This document shows positions 16,943 through 26,086 of a stretch of DNA of 64,000 nt, in pieces. Numbering within the stretch: the stretch's first letter is position 1; every line of letters starts with the position of its first letter. The notes below the pieces were generated by a model. It was given only the letters and a program-made list of their open reading frames with translations, had not been told where the DNA came from and ran no database searches. Source of the stretch: Pseudomonas fluorescens (GTDB lineage Bacteria; Pseudomonadota; Gammaproteobacteria; Pseudomonadales; Pseudomonadaceae); NCBI RefSeq assembly GCF_001307155.1, contig NZ_CP012830.1, positions 310,001 to 374,000 of the forward strand. Reading direction: 5' to 3'. Made by a program: the position numbers and the translations under genes.

Positions 16943-17653
16943 CTAGTGAGCCGGGCCCAGAAAAGCCAGCCAGCGACGTTCGGCAATGCGGAACAGTCCG
17001 ACCAGCGCAAAGGTCACCAGAAGGTAGATCAGCGCGGTAATGCCGAACGACTGAAAGGTCAGGAAGGTCGCCGAGTTGGCATCCCGCGCCACTTTCAAAA
17101 TGTCCGGGACGGTGGCGGTGAAGGCCACGGTGGTCGAGTGCAGCATCAGGATCACTTCGTTGCTGTAGTACGGCAACGAGCGACGCAGGGCCGACGGCAT
17201 GATCACGTAGGCATACAACTTCCAACCCGTCAGACCGTAGGCTTTGGCGGCTTCGACTTCACCGTGGTTCATGCTGCGAATCGCCCCGGCGAAAATCTCC
17301 GTGGTGTAGGCGCAGGTGTTCAGGGCAAAGGCTAAGATGGTGCAGTTCATCGCATCGCGAAAGAACGCGTCGAGCAGCGGCTGCGCACGGACCGCGGCCA
17401 GGCTGTAGATCCCGGTGTAGCAAATCAGCAGCTGGATATACAGCGGCGTGCCGCGAAACAGGTAGGTGTAGAACTGCACCGGCCAGCGTACGTAAAGTTT
17501 GTTGGAAACCCGGGCAATCGACAGTGGAACCGACACCAGGAAACCGATGAAGATCGAGGCGCTGAGCAGCCACAGCGTCATGGCCAGGCCGGTGATGTGG
17601 TAACCGTCGCTATAGAGGAACGGTTTCCAGTAGTCCTGCAGTAATTCGATCAT
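16943..17653 (-). CDS. hisM: Basic amino-acid ABC importer permease HisM
   Basis: 236 residues with about five membrane helices and the EAA loop of polar amino-acid permeases (GEVEAAKAYGLTGWKLYAYVIMP, about 150-172), which docks on the ATPase. It partners HisQ in the inner membrane. The start overlaps hisQ by 4 bases. Order hisJ-hisQ-hisM-hisP is the usual one. Confidence 0.91.
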   Translation of the reverse strand: MIELLQDYWKPFLYSDGYHITGLAMTLWLLSASIFIGFLVSVPLSIARVSNKLYVRWPVQFYTYLFRGTPLYIQLLICYTGIYSLAAVRAQPLLDAFFRDAMNCTILAFALNTCAYTTEIFAGAIRSMNHGEVEAAKAYGLTGWKLYAYVIMPSALRRSLPYYSNEVILMLHSTTVAFTATVPDILKVARDANSATFLTFQSFGITALIYLLVTFALVGLFRIAERRWLAFLGPAH

Positions 17654-18378
17654 CGTACAGCCTCCCGGGAACCTGCCGCGTAATGCCGTTCGAGCCAGCG
17701 CAGGACATAGTTCGATGCGCTGGTGATCACCAGATAGATCAGCGCCGCCAACACCAGAAAAAAGAACAGTTGATAGGAGCTTTTACCGGCGTCCTGAGCA
17801 GCCTTGACCAGGTCCGCCAGGCCGATGATCGACACCAGTGCGGTGGCCTTGAGGATCACCATCCAGTTATTGCCGATGCCCGGCAGGGCGAAGCGCATCA
17901 TTTGCGGGAACACCACGAAGCGAAAGCGCTGGGCACGGCTCAAGCCATAGGCCGTGGCGGCTTCCATCTGTCCGCGGGGCACAGCGAGGATCGCGCCGCG
18001 AAAGGTCTCGGTGAAGTACGCGCCGTAGATGAAACCCAGGGTGATGATCCCGGCGGCGAATGGATTGATCTCGATGTATTCCCAGCCCAGCGCCTCGGTG
18101 AAACTGGTCAACCAGGTTTGCAGGCTGTAGAAAATCAGCAGCATCAGCACCAGGTCCGGCACCCCGCGAATCAGCGTGGTGTAGAGCTGGGCCGGAATTC
18201 GCAACAGTTTGACGCTGGAGAGTTTGGCACTGGCGCCGATCAGGCCGAGCAGAACGCTCAACAACAGCGACAGTATCGATAGCTTGACGGTCATCCAGGA
18301 GCCTTCCAGCAACAGAGGGCCGAACCCCTTCAAGCTGAATCCGGAGAGCCCGAGTGTCTGCAAAAGTGCTTCGAACAT
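17650..18378 (-). CDS. hisQ: Basic amino-acid ABC importer permease HisQ
   Basis: 242 residues, about five helices, with EAA loop GQMEAATAYGLSRAQRFRFVVFPQ (about 136-159) and the GVPDLVLMLLIFY stretch of the HisMQ family. It lies 57 bases downstream of hisJ behind a terminator-like hairpin, so its expression should be lower than that of the binding protein. Confidence 0.91.
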   Translation of the reverse strand: MFEALLQTLGLSGFSLKGFGPLLLEGSWMTVKLSILSLLLSVLLGLIGASAKLSSVKLLRIPAQLYTTLIRGVPDLVLMLLIFYSLQTWLTSFTEALGWEYIEINPFAAGIITLGFIYGAYFTETFRGAILAVPRGQMEAATAYGLSRAQRFRFVVFPQMMRFALPGIGNNWMVILKATALVSIIGLADLVKAAQDAGKSSYQLFFFLVLAALIYLVITSASNYVLRWLERHYAAGSREAVR

Positions 18379-18399
18379 AATTCAGGAACCTATCGCGAT

Positions 18400-18427
18400 A
18401 AAAAAGCGCCCGTCCCGAGGACGGGCA
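18400..18427 (-). terminator. Partial terminator between hisJ and hisQ
   Basis: On the minus strand, GCCCGTCC-TCG-GGACGGGC (18408-18426) is followed by GCTTTTTT. It starts 9 bases after the hisJ stop. Such an attenuating hairpin commonly gives excess binding protein over the membrane parts. Confidence 0.85.
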
Positions 18428-18435
18428 CCGGGGCC

Positions 18436-19215
18436 TTACTTGCCGCTGTAGAGACTCAAATCACCGAAGTGTTTCTTCTGGATCGAGTCGTAGGTGCCGT
18501 CATCGTGGATCGCCTTGATGCCTTTATCGAGAAGGGCCTTGAGCTCGGTGTTGCCTTTGGCGATACCCACCGCTGTTTTAGCGGGCAACAACTCGCTGTC
18601 GATCGGCTGGCTGACCTCGTAATCAGCCCCTTGCGGAGACTTCAAAAAGCTCAGCTTGGCTTGCAGCATGTCCTGGATCGTGGCGTCGAGGCGACCGGAC
18701 ATCAAGTCCGCGTAAACCTGGTCCTGGTTGGCGTAGGCCTTGGTTTCTACCCCGGCTTTGTCCAGTACGGCCTTGGCGTAGGCTTCCTGGATGGTGCCTT
18801 GCTCGTAGCCGACTTTTTTACCCTTGAGCGAGGCTACGTCAGAAACGCTGGAGCCTTTCTTGTAGACCAGAGCGGTCGGGCCGGAGAACAGCTCGCTGGA
18901 GAAGTCGATGACTTTCTCACGGGCCGGAGTCACGGTCATGGAAGAGATTACGCCGTCGAATTTGTTGGCCTTGAGGCCTGGAATCGTGCCGTCGAAATCG
19001 CTCTCGACCCATTTGCACTTGACCTTCAGCTCGGCGCAGATCGCGTTGCCCAGATCGATGTCGAAGCCCACCAGGCTGCCGTCGGCCGCTTTGGACTCGA
19101 ACGGAGCGTAGGAAGGATCAACGCCAAAACGCAGCTCTTTGTACTCTTTGGCCGTGGCTACGCCTGCGGCCATGCACAGTGTCAAAGCAGAAAGGGTCAG
19201 CAATGTTCTTTTCAT
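18436..19215 (-). CDS. hisJ: Periplasmic basic amino-acid binding protein
   Basis: 259 residues with a Sec signal peptide (MKRTLLTLSALTL...VATA, cleavage near 22-23) and the bacterial extracellular solute-binding fold type 3: FGVDPSYAPFESK and GFDIDLGNAICAEL. It delivers histidine, arginine, lysine or ornithine to HisQMP; exact specificity is unknown. ATG at 19215 has AGGAA upstream. Its promoter region carries a sigma-54-like element and a HutC-type palindrome, which points to histidine. Confidence 0.92.
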   Translation of the reverse strand: MKRTLLTLSALTLCMAAGVATAKEYKELRFGVDPSYAPFESKAADGSLVGFDIDLGNAICAELKVKCKWVESDFDGTIPGLKANKFDGVISSMTVTPAREKVIDFSSELFSGPTALVYKKGSSVSDVASLKGKKVGYEQGTIQEAYAKAVLDKAGVETKAYANQDQVYADLMSGRLDATIQDMLQAKLSFLKSPQGADYEVSQPIDSELLPAKTAVGIAKGNTELKALLDKGIKAIHDDGTYDSIQKKHFGDLSLYSGK

Positions 19216-19368
19216 TATTATCAATTCCTAAAACCACTACGGGCGCTTGTGGCGCATGGGTGCTGCTACTGGAATGCGTGTGACGCTGTAAACCTGAACC
19301 TCAAGTACGTGCTTTAAAGCCATCTTGTGCGTCAGCACCTTCGGGTACCTCTTACGCACACACACTTA

Positions 19369-19382
19369 CTTGTACATACAAG
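19369..19382. promoter_or_regulatory. HutC-type operator in front of hisJ
   Basis: Perfect dyad CTTGTA-N2-TACAAG. HutC, the urocanate-responsive GntR-family repressor of histidine utilisation in P. fluorescens, is known to bind TGTA-N2-TACA palindromes (recalled). It would cover the start point predicted from the adjacent sigma-54 element, the right place for repression. Confidence 0.6.
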
Positions 19383-19794
19383 CATATGCAATCAACCAGC
19401 CAACTCGCTGAACGGCCGCTGAAGAAAACTTTTTAAGCAACAGGAAGGCGTCTGGAACGGGCCTTTGGCAATGATCAAAAAAATCTTGAGGGTGGCCGAG
19501 CCGCTTTTGTGAATGTTACCGGAGCCACGTTTTTGCGTCGTATTGGTGCACCCGGTAACAATTTGAAAGGGCACATTGCGTGTGGAAATACCCCGTCATG
19601 GGGCCAACTCGCGGGTGAGAGCACAACTCGAAAAACAGCAACGCGCCCACATTCGCACAGAAGTTTTTCTTCTAAACAATGGCGCTTTGCCTCGGTTGAA
19701 CTACCTTCAAGCAAAGAGCAAATCATACGGTTTCGAGTTGTCCACGTTTTGTTCAGTGATCAGATAGCGAATTGGCAAAAGGAGATACCTCACT
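19383..19794. other. Gap between hisJ promoter and the Tad locus
   Basis: Apart from the sigma-54 element, I see one clear structure: TGTTACCGG (19514-19522) mirrored by CCGGTAACA (19552-19560), a perfect 9-bp inverted repeat 29 bases apart. It could be an operator pair or a leader hairpin for the plus-strand Tad genes. No gene recognised. Confidence 0.5.
19386..19403 (-). promoter_or_regulatory. Sigma-54 (-24/-12) promoter candidate for hisJ
   Basis: On the minus strand TTGGC-N8-TTGCA gives the invariant GG-N10-GC spacing of RpoN promoters. The start would be about 12 bases further, at about 19376, giving a leader of about 160 bases to hisJ. RpoN control with NtrC or CbrB is established for histidine utilisation genes in Pseudomonas. 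Confidence 0.6.
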
Positions 19795-20094
19795 ATGATC
19801 CTGGCTGGCGTTTTTCTGCTTTGTGGCCTGATTGCCAGTTGTTTTTTGGGGGAACCACGTCGGCTGACAGCCCTGTTTATAGCCACTGTTGCTGTCGAGC
19901 CCGTGCATATCGCTCCGGTCGGTAGCCTGTGCGAACCAAACAAGGTTGGCAAAAAACCTCGAGTGTCCCGAGCCCAGGTATCTGGATCACTAACGACAGT
20001 TTTAGCGCAGGTAGCTCGCAGGTCAGTCAGACCCGTGTATTGCACCTGCTCGCGCGCAGCACCCAGCAATATTGCCAGGACCACTAATGGTTAG
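19795..20094 (+). CDS. Small possible membrane or leader ORF upstream of the secretin gene
   Basis: 99 codons preceded by AAAGGAG 8-9 bases before the ATG, one of the best ribosome sites in the window. Residues 1-18 are hydrophobic with two Cys, then the sequence turns polar and basic without recognisable motif. The stop codon lies inside a hairpin. It could be a small exported protein, a leader peptide for the secretin gene, or chance. I do not recognise a family. Confidence 0.35.
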   Translation: MILAGVFLLCGLIASCFLGEPRRLTALFIATVAVEPVHIAPVGSLCEPNKVGKKPRVSRAQVSGSLTTVLAQVARRSVRPVYCTCSRAAPSNIARTTNG

Positions 20095-20102
20095 TGGTCT
20101 GG
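20075..20102 (+). other. Hairpin upstream of rcpA
   Basis: GACCACTAA (20079-20087) and TTAGTGGTC (20091-20099) form a perfect 9-bp stem with a 3-base loop, extended by CCA/TGG past one bulged G. No T-run follows, so it may stabilise or attenuate the transcript rather than end it. It lies about 90 bases before the rcpA start. Confidence 0.6.
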
Positions 20103-20190
20103 TGAAGTGGAGGGCCGGCCCGGGCGCCTTGAAGCGATCCAGGGTAACCAGGTTAGCCCGCAGATGGCCTATTCAGCGAGGATGCACTTA

Positions 20191-21432
20191 ATGAGCTATC
20201 GTACCGTGCCCGCTTTCAAACGAATTATCCATGGCCTGTTGTGGATGGGCCTTGGTGTGGATGCGGCTCAGGCCGCGGCGAACAATTGCTCGCAACTGGC
20301 CAGTCTGCCCGCCGTGTTCGAGGTCGGCCAAGGGCTTCAGGATGAGTTGCGCATGCCAGTCCCGATCAAGCAACTGGCAGTGGGCGACCCGAAGGTTGCC
20401 GACGTGCAAACCAGCAGTAGCAACTCCTTCATCCTCACGGGTGTAGCTCCCGGCGCCACCAGCCTGATGGTCTGGACCGCCTGCTCGCCCACGCCGCGCC
20501 AAAGCATGGTGTTCGTCAAAGGCAGGGCTACCGCAGCGCTGACCAGCGTGTCGACGGTGCCTTCTGCAGACCCGCTGTTGCCGAGCCAGGTGCAGACCGA
20601 TATTCGCTTCGTCGAAGTCAGCCGCACCAAGTTGAAAGAGGCCAGCACGTCGATCTTCGGCAAGAGCGGCAATTTTCTGTTCGGCTCGCCGGGCTCTGTA
20701 CCCGGGGTGACCGTAACCCCCGGCCACATTGGTAATCTGGCGCCAAACATCCCGCTCAATAACGACACGTTCAATATCGGCTTTGGCGGCGGCAATGTGC
20801 TGGGGATGATCAATGCGCTGGAAGGCAGTGGCTTTGCCTATACCCTGGCGCGGCCGAGCCTTGTAGCACTCAGCGGACAAAGTGCGAGCTTCCTGGCCGG
20901 TGGTGAAGTGCCGATCCCGGTGCCCAGCTCAGGCAGCGACAACATCTCCATCGAGTACAAGGAATTCGGTGTCCGCCTGACCCTGACCCCGACCATCATC
21001 GACAAAGGACGCATTGCCCTGAAGGTGGCACCCGAGGTCAGCGAGCTGGACTTCACCAAGGCCATACAGATCGCCGGCACCGTGGTCCCGGCATTTACCG
21101 TGCGCCGTACCGATACCAGCATTTCCCTGGCCGATGGCGAAAGCTTCGTCATCAGCGGCCTGATCAGCACCAGCAACAGCTCCCAGGTGAACAAGTTTCC
21201 AGGACTGGGCGATATCCCGATTCTCGGCGCGTTCTTTCGCAATAACAGCATCAACCGTGAAGAGCGCGAGCTGCTGATGATCGTCACCCCGCACCTGGTT
21301 CAACCGTTGGCAGTCAACGCAAAACTGCCGTCATTGCCAGGTGAGCAACTGCGCAATTACGACCCGAACTTCTACCGTATGTACTTCCTCGACAACGGTG
21401 ACTTCGACAGCCGCATGGGGCTCTCGCAATGA
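20191..21432 (+). CDS. rcpA: Tad/Flp pilus secretin RcpA (CpaC-like)
   Basis: 413 residues from ATG at 20191, chosen for GAGG 9 bases upstream and a following signal peptide ending near AQA (28). The N-terminal part (about 50-130) is the short pilus-secretin N domain (AVGDPKVADVQ), and the C-terminal part (about 240-390) is the secretin domain with GEVPIPVP, VRLTLTPTI and GDIPILGAFFR. It forms the outer-membrane channel for the Flp pilus. It is on the opposite strand from rcpC, unlike many Tad loci, and heads a three-gene set with tadD. Confidence 0.92.
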   Translation: MSYRTVPAFKRIIHGLLWMGLGVDAAQAAANNCSQLASLPAVFEVGQGLQDELRMPVPIKQLAVGDPKVADVQTSSSNSFILTGVAPGATSLMVWTACSPTPRQSMVFVKGRATAALTSVSTVPSADPLLPSQVQTDIRFVEVSRTKLKEASTSIFGKSGNFLFGSPGSVPGVTVTPGHIGNLAPNIPLNNDTFNIGFGGGNVLGMINALEGSGFAYTLARPSLVALSGQSASFLAGGEVPIPVPSSGSDNISIEYKEFGVRLTLTPTIIDKGRIALKVAPEVSELDFTKAIQIAGTVVPAFTVRRTDTSISLADGESFVISGLISTSNSSQVNKFPGLGDIPILGAFFRNNSINREERELLMIVTPHLVQPLAVNAKLPSLPGEQLRNYDPNFYRMYFLDNGDFDSRMGLSQ

Positions 21433-21467
21433 GCCTGGTTCAAGGTGTTGTAACCAGAGGACACTCA

Positions 21468-22178
21468 ATGAAAGCGGTCATAGCAATAGCGGCGACGGTG
21501 ATGCTCGCAGGGTGTGCCACCAATGGCCTGTCTTCGCGACCGAGTAGTTGCTCGAGCCCAAGCTCCGATCAGCAGTTGTCGCTGAACCTGGCCGACGACA
21601 TGACCAACGATAGCCGTTTGTACGCCAGCTTGGCGAATCTGGAAGGGCTGCCTGATGACCTGCCGCAGGTTCGCCTGCGCAAGGCTCGAGTACTGCGCCT
21701 GCTGGGCCGTAACGAGGCCGAACCGTTGTACAAGAGTCTGCTCGGTACATGCCTGGCCGCTGAAGGCGAGCACGGTCTGGGCCAGTTGGCCGTGGCCAGA
21801 AATGATAATGCGGCCGCGGTCGATCACCTGGAACGTGCGATGAGGATGGCCCCTACCGACGACAAAATCCGCAATGACCTGGGGGTCGTCTACCTCAACC
21901 AGCGTCGGCCCAATGAGGCACGCTTTCAGTTTATGACCGCCATGGAACTCAAGCCGTCGGACTCGCTGGCGGCACTCAATTTGGTGACGCTGCTGATCTA
22001 TCAGGACAACTGGAAGCAGGCTGCCGAACTCGCAAACCGCGCCAGCCTGAGCCCCAAGCAAGTCTCGGATGCTCAAGCTCGCGCGGAAAGACTCAAGGCC
22101 CCGGCCAAAAAAGTGGTGGCTACCGAGGGTAAAGGCATGACAGAGGTAGTCAATGCCTCAGCCAATGCGATCAAGTAG
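21468..22178 (+). CDS. tadD: TadD-like TPR lipoprotein
   Basis: 236 residues with a lipoprotein signal (MKAVIAIAATVMLAGC, lipidated Cys16). TPR-like repeats are visible from about 95 to 195 (LGQLAVARNDNAAAVDHLERAM, DLGVVYLNQRRPNEARFQFMTAM). TadD is the probable pilotin for the Tad secretin. ATG at 21468 has AGAGGA upstream; an earlier start lacks the lipobox position. It lies 35 bases after rcpA. Confidence 0.88.
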   Translation: MKAVIAIAATVMLAGCATNGLSSRPSSCSSPSSDQQLSLNLADDMTNDSRLYASLANLEGLPDDLPQVRLRKARVLRLLGRNEAEPLYKSLLGTCLAAEGEHGLGQLAVARNDNAAAVDHLERAMRMAPTDDKIRNDLGVVYLNQRRPNEARFQFMTAMELKPSDSLAALNLVTLLIYQDNWKQAAELANRASLSPKQVSDAQARAERLKAPAKKVVATEGKGMTEVVNASANAIK

Positions 22179-22197
22179 ACAAGACGAGGAGTCGCAA

Positions 22198-22470
22198 ATG
22201 AATACCAAGAGGCTGTTGATAGTGTGCATGGCTTGCCTGTCCACGACCGCCTGGGCTATTGAGCCTGGGCCCTCTTCGGTGCCGCAACAAGGCACGGAAC
22301 AATGGATGCAACTACAGATTCGCGGCGTCGTGGCGTCCCCTCGACTGCAGAGCGTTTCGGCCACCGAACGTGACCTTTCCATGCAACGCTGGCTGGATAG
22401 CTTCACCCACCCGATTCCTGAACATTTTGACCAGAAGGCAGCGGGTAGCATGAGCAACGGCGGCAAATGA
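22198..22470 (+). CDS. DUF3613-type small exported protein
   Basis: 90 residues with a signal peptide (MNTKRLLIVCMACLSTTAWA). The mature part has QQGTEQWMQLQ and a C-terminal motif with RDLSMQRWLDSFTHPIPEHF, which I recall as DUF3613, a small family found with pseudomonad tad genes. Function unknown; periplasmic location and neighbours suggest a role in secretin or pilus assembly. Last gene of the plus-strand set. Confidence 0.75.
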   Translation: MNTKRLLIVCMACLSTTAWAIEPGPSSVPQQGTEQWMQLQIRGVVASPRLQSVSATERDLSMQRWLDSFTHPIPEHFDQKAAGSMSNGGK

Positions 22471-22566
22471 GCCACGTCAGTGGGCGATCAGCCTCTGGCG
22501 TAGTCCAGCGTTACCTGGCAAGAACGTCGGGGCCAAGAACGTGCGTGGTTAAACGAATAAAAGGAT

Positions 22567-22599
22567 AAAAGTGGATCAGGCGCCGGGCCTGATCCACTT
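22567..22599. terminator. Bidirectional terminator between converging tad operons
   Basis: AAAGTGGATCAGG (22567-22579) and CCTGATCCACTTT (22587-22599) make a 13-bp stem with a 7-base GC-rich centre. Weak T-runs on both sides. It sits between the DUF3613 gene and tadC, which converge. Confidence 0.85.
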
Positions 22600-22665
22600 T
22601 GTATTTGCTCCACCCTCTGCTCCGACAGGAGCCGCCATCCTGCTTGGCAGCCCCCCTCGCTTATC

Positions 22666-23628
22666 TCACCCGAACGCTTTGAGCACCCCGATCAACGCCG
22701 GTCCAATAGCGACCAGGAAGAAGCTCGGCCACAGACAGAAGATCAGTGGGAATATCAGCTTGGTACCAATCTTCGCCCCCATCTCCTCGGCTGCCTGCGT
22801 ACGCCGGTCGCGAAACTCATCGGCATAGATGCGCAGGGTATCGGCCACGCTCGTACCGAAGCGGATACTCTGCCCCAACAGGCTGACCAACCCTTGCACG
22901 TCTTCCAGTCCAGTGCGCACGGCCAGTTGCTTGAGCGCCTCGGTACTGGTGATGCCGGCACGGATTTGCGCATTGACCAACGCCAGTTCCTCCGCCAGTT
23001 CGACCTGACTGACCGCCATCTCGTCAGCCACCCGCTCGATGGTCGTAGGCAAGGCCAGCCCCGATTCCACGCAGACCACCATCAGATCCAGGGCATCCGG
23101 AAACGCGACACGCAGCCGGGTCTGACGCAGCTGTTTGCGCTTGCCGACATACATTGCTGGCAACAGCCAACCGACAGCAGCCGCCATGAGCACCAGCAGC
23201 AGGCCCAGGGTCAGAGAAATACCGGGAATCAGCGGCAACACCAGCAGCGAAATGCCAACCAATATCAGCGGCAACAACAAGCGCACCGCCCAGTACATCT
23301 GCACTGCTGAAGACGAGCGGTACCCCGCGTGCATCAACAACAGCTGGGTTTCGGACGCCTTAGCCGTTTCGGTAGAGCCAAAACGCTGGCCGACCCGCTC
23401 CAGCAACAGTTGCAGATTACCCGGCGCGTCTGGCCCCCCTGCACTCCCGTAATGCCCCCGCTTGATCAGCGCAAGGCGACGTTGCATCGGGTCCTGAAGC
23501 CCCAACACCAGCAATACCACGGTGGCGACAGCGAGCACCGTACTCACCCCTATCGCACTGACGAACAACAGGCGCGCCAGCGCCTCATTACCCGTCACCC
23601 GACTCAACAACCCGAGCAAATAGTCCAT
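22666..23628 (-). CDS. tadC: Tad pilus inner-membrane platform protein TadC
   Basis: 320 residues with a T2SS type F domain in the C-terminal half (FPDALDLMVVCVESGLALPTTIERV, about 172-196) and flanking membrane helices. TadB and TadC form the platform that TadA drives. ATG at 23628 follows GGAGG at good spacing; the earlier start does not. Last gene of the minus-strand tad set, 29 bases after tadB. Confidence 0.92.
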   Translation of the reverse strand: MDYLLGLLSRVTGNEALARLLFVSAIGVSTVLAVATVVLLVLGLQDPMQRRLALIKRGHYGSAGGPDAPGNLQLLLERVGQRFGSTETAKASETQLLLMHAGYRSSSAVQMYWAVRLLLPLILVGISLLVLPLIPGISLTLGLLLVLMAAAVGWLLPAMYVGKRKQLRQTRLRVAFPDALDLMVVCVESGLALPTTIERVADEMAVSQVELAEELALVNAQIRAGITSTEALKQLAVRTGLEDVQGLVSLLGQSIRFGTSVADTLRIYADEFRDRRTQAAEEMGAKIGTKLIFPLIFCLWPSFFLVAIGPALIGVLKAFG

Positions 23629-23657
23629 GACCTGCACCTCCACGTAGCGAATACCGC

Positions 23658-24644
23658 TTAAACCTGAATCCGGATGATTTTGCGGATCCAGACAATCCCG
23701 ACCAGCATCGCGCAGAAAGCCCCGATGATCAGCTTGTGGCCGAGTGGATCATTGGTCAGCACAGGCAGGTAGCTCGGGGATGTGATCAGGATCACCGCCG
23801 CCAGCACGAAAGGAATGGCCACCAGCACCCAGGCCGACATCCGCCCTTCGGCCGATAGAGTCTTGACCTTGCGTTGAAAGCGGAAGCGCCCCCGGATCAA
23901 GCGACTTAAACGCTCCAGTACCTCGGTCAGATTGCCGCCGGTCTCGCGATGGATGAGGATCGACGTCACCAGCATCATCACCGTCATGCTCGGCATGCGC
24001 TCCAACAGGCCGAGCATGGCCCGGCGCACATCATTGCCATAGTTGATATCGGCGAAGGTCAGACCAAACTCATGCGCCACTGGCCCCTTGTGCTCTTCGG
24101 CGACCAGACGCAGGGTTTCGTTGAACGGATGCCCGGCGCGCAACGCCCGGCACATGGCATCCAGCGCATCCGGCAAACCCTCCTCAAACTCGGCAAAGCG
24201 TTTGTTGCGGTCACGGAGGATTTTCAGCAGCGGCAGCCAAGCCACCGCAAAGGCCACCGCCAACGCCATCCACCAGAGTGACGAGAGCAAGAAGACCAGG
24301 GCTCCTGCACCAACTCCCATGGCGATCCCGAGGAACAGCACCCGATAAGCCCGATATTCGTGTCCGGACTGCTCGATCAGTTGTGTCAGGCTCGCCATAA
24401 ATGGAAGTTGCTCAAGCAAGGCCTCCAGTGGCGACAAGCGTGTCAGGTACTTTTGCCGCAGTACCGTCTGCATATTGGGCAGATTGTTGGCTTTTTCCAG
24501 CACATGCAGGCGGCCGCGAATGCGCTTGCGCATCTTGCCCGCCTCACCGAACACCGGCACCACCACGCCCTGGGAAAGAAGGAAGACGGCGATAAACACC
24601 ATGCCGAGAAAGACCAGAATGAATTCACCGGATATATGGTTCAT
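23658..24644 (-). CDS. tadB: Tad pilus inner-membrane platform protein TadB
   Basis: 328 residues: N-terminal helix, cytoplasmic linker, two helices near 95-135, a T2SS F domain ([22 protein letters not shown] near 150-175) and two C-terminal helices. GGAGG lies before the ATG at 24644, which overlaps the tadA stop by 4 bases. Works with TadC as the pilus assembly platform. Confidence 0.92.
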   Translation of the reverse strand: MNHISGEFILVFLGMVFIAVFLLSQGVVVPVFGEAGKMRKRIRGRLHVLEKANNLPNMQTVLRQKYLTRLSPLEALLEQLPFMASLTQLIEQSGHEYRAYRVLFLGIAMGVGAGALVFLLSSLWWMALAVAFAVAWLPLLKILRDRNKRFAEFEEGLPDALDAMCRALRAGHPFNETLRLVAEEHKGPVAHEFGLTFADINYGNDVRRAMLGLLERMPSMTVMMLVTSILIHRETGGNLTEVLERLSRLIRGRFRFQRKVKTLSAEGRMSAWVLVAIPFVLAAVILITSPSYLPVLTNDPLGHKLIIGAFCAMLVGIVWIRKIIRIQV

Positions 24645-26083
24645 GACTGCCGTGCCTCCATCCATTCAGGCCTGAACAAGTTCAGTGGCAACTCGATGCC
24701 ACGTTTGGCCAACACGTCGCGAAAGGCCGGGATCATGCCGCTGGGCCGATAATCGCCGAGCACTTCACCCTGTTCGCCCATGCCACTGCGTGCAAACGAG
24801 AAAATCTCGGTCATGGTGATGATCTCGCCTTCCATGCCGTTGATTTCCTGCACACTGACCAGGCGCCGCTTGCCGTCCTCCTGACGTTCCAGCTGGATCA
24901 CCACATCAATGGCCGAAGCAATTTGCTGACGCATGGCCTTGATCGGGAAAGTCGCACCGGTCATCGACACCATGTTCTCGATTCGCCCCAATGCATCGCG
25001 CGCGGTATTGGCGTGGATCGTGGTCAACGAACCGTCGTGGCCGGTGTTCATCGCCGTTAGCATGTCCAGCGCTTCAGCGCCACGGACTTCGCCGATCACA
25101 ATGCGGTCGGGGCGCATCCGCAAACTGTTGCGCACCAATTCGCGCTGGCTCACCTCTCCACGCCCCTCGATGTTCGAAGGACGGGTTTCCAGACGCACCA
25201 CATGCGGCTGCTGCAGTTGCAGTTCGGCCGAGTCTTCAATGGTGACGATTCGTTCATTTTGCGGAATGAAACTGGACAGCACATTGAGCATGGTGGTCTT
25301 GCCGCTGCCGGTACCGCCGGAGATCAATACGTTCAAGCGTCCACGAACAATCGCCTTGAGCAGCAAAGCAATGGCCGGGGTCAAGGTACCGACCTGGATC
25401 AGGCTATCGGTATTGAGCAGGTCCACCGCAAAACGGCGGATCGACACGCTCGGCCCGTCGATGGCCAGCGGTGGAATAATCGCGTTGACCCGTGAACCGT
25501 CCTTGAGCCGGGCGTCCACCAACGGTGAGGACTCATCGATGCGCCGCCCCAGACTGGAAACGATGCGGTCGATGATGTTCAGCAAATGCTGATCGTCACG
25601 AAAGCGCACATCGGTCCTCTGCAGCTTGCCAAAGCGTTCGACATACACCGAGGCAGAGCCGTTGACCAGAATGTCAGACACGGTGTGATCCGCCAGTAAC
25701 GGCTCCAGCGGGCCAAGGCCCAGCACCTCATCGGTGATCTGCTTGATGATCAACTGACGGCTGACCGAACTCACGGGAGCTGAATGCTCATCCAGCAAGC
25801 GCTGGCAAATCTCGCGAATCTGCCGCGTGGCCTCGGCCTGCTCAAGGGAATCGAGCAAGGACAGGTCCATGACCTTGAGCAACTGCTGGTAGATTTTTTC
25901 CCGCCACTCAGCTTCCACCGGGGTGACCTGGCTTCGGGTTTCGTAAATAACGTCCGGAACCGAACGTTCCCACGCCATCAACTCCTCTGCCGGGTCCAGC
26001 AAGTCGTCACCCGGTTGCCCAAGCGACGATGCGGCGGGTTTACCGGACTGTTTGCGCAAGCGGTTACGAAAGTCGCTGATCAT
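24641..26083 (-). CDS. tadA: Tad pilus assembly ATPase TadA (CpaF-like)
   Basis: 480 residues. Secretion-ATPase features are complete: Walker A GGTGSGKT (256-263), Asp box near 280-286, Walker [10 protein letters not shown] (327-335) and His box [11 protein letters not shown] (349-359). It hydrolyses ATP to extend, and in Tad systems possibly retract, the Flp pilus. Three bases separate it from tadZ. The N-terminal 60 residues are poorly conserved, as usual. Confidence 0.95.
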   Translation of the reverse strand: MISDFRNRLRKQSGKPAASSLGQPGDDLLDPAEELMAWERSVPDVIYETRSQVTPVEAEWREKIYQQLLKVMDLSLLDSLEQAEATRQIREICQRLLDEHSAPVSSVSRQLIIKQITDEVLGLGPLEPLLADHTVSDILVNGSASVYVERFGKLQRTDVRFRDDQHLLNIIDRIVSSLGRRIDESSPLVDARLKDGSRVNAIIPPLAIDGPSVSIRRFAVDLLNTDSLIQVGTLTPAIALLLKAIVRGRLNVLISGGTGSGKTTMLNVLSSFIPQNERIVTIEDSAELQLQQPHVVRLETRPSNIEGRGEVSQRELVRNSLRMRPDRIVIGEVRGAEALDMLTAMNTGHDGSLTTIHANTARDALGRIENMVSMTGATFPIKAMRQQIASAIDVVIQLERQEDGKRRLVSVQEINGMEGEIITMTEIFSFARSGMGEQGEVLGDYRPSGMIPAFRDVLAKRGIELPLNLFRPEWMEARQS

Positions 26084-26086
26084 GGG

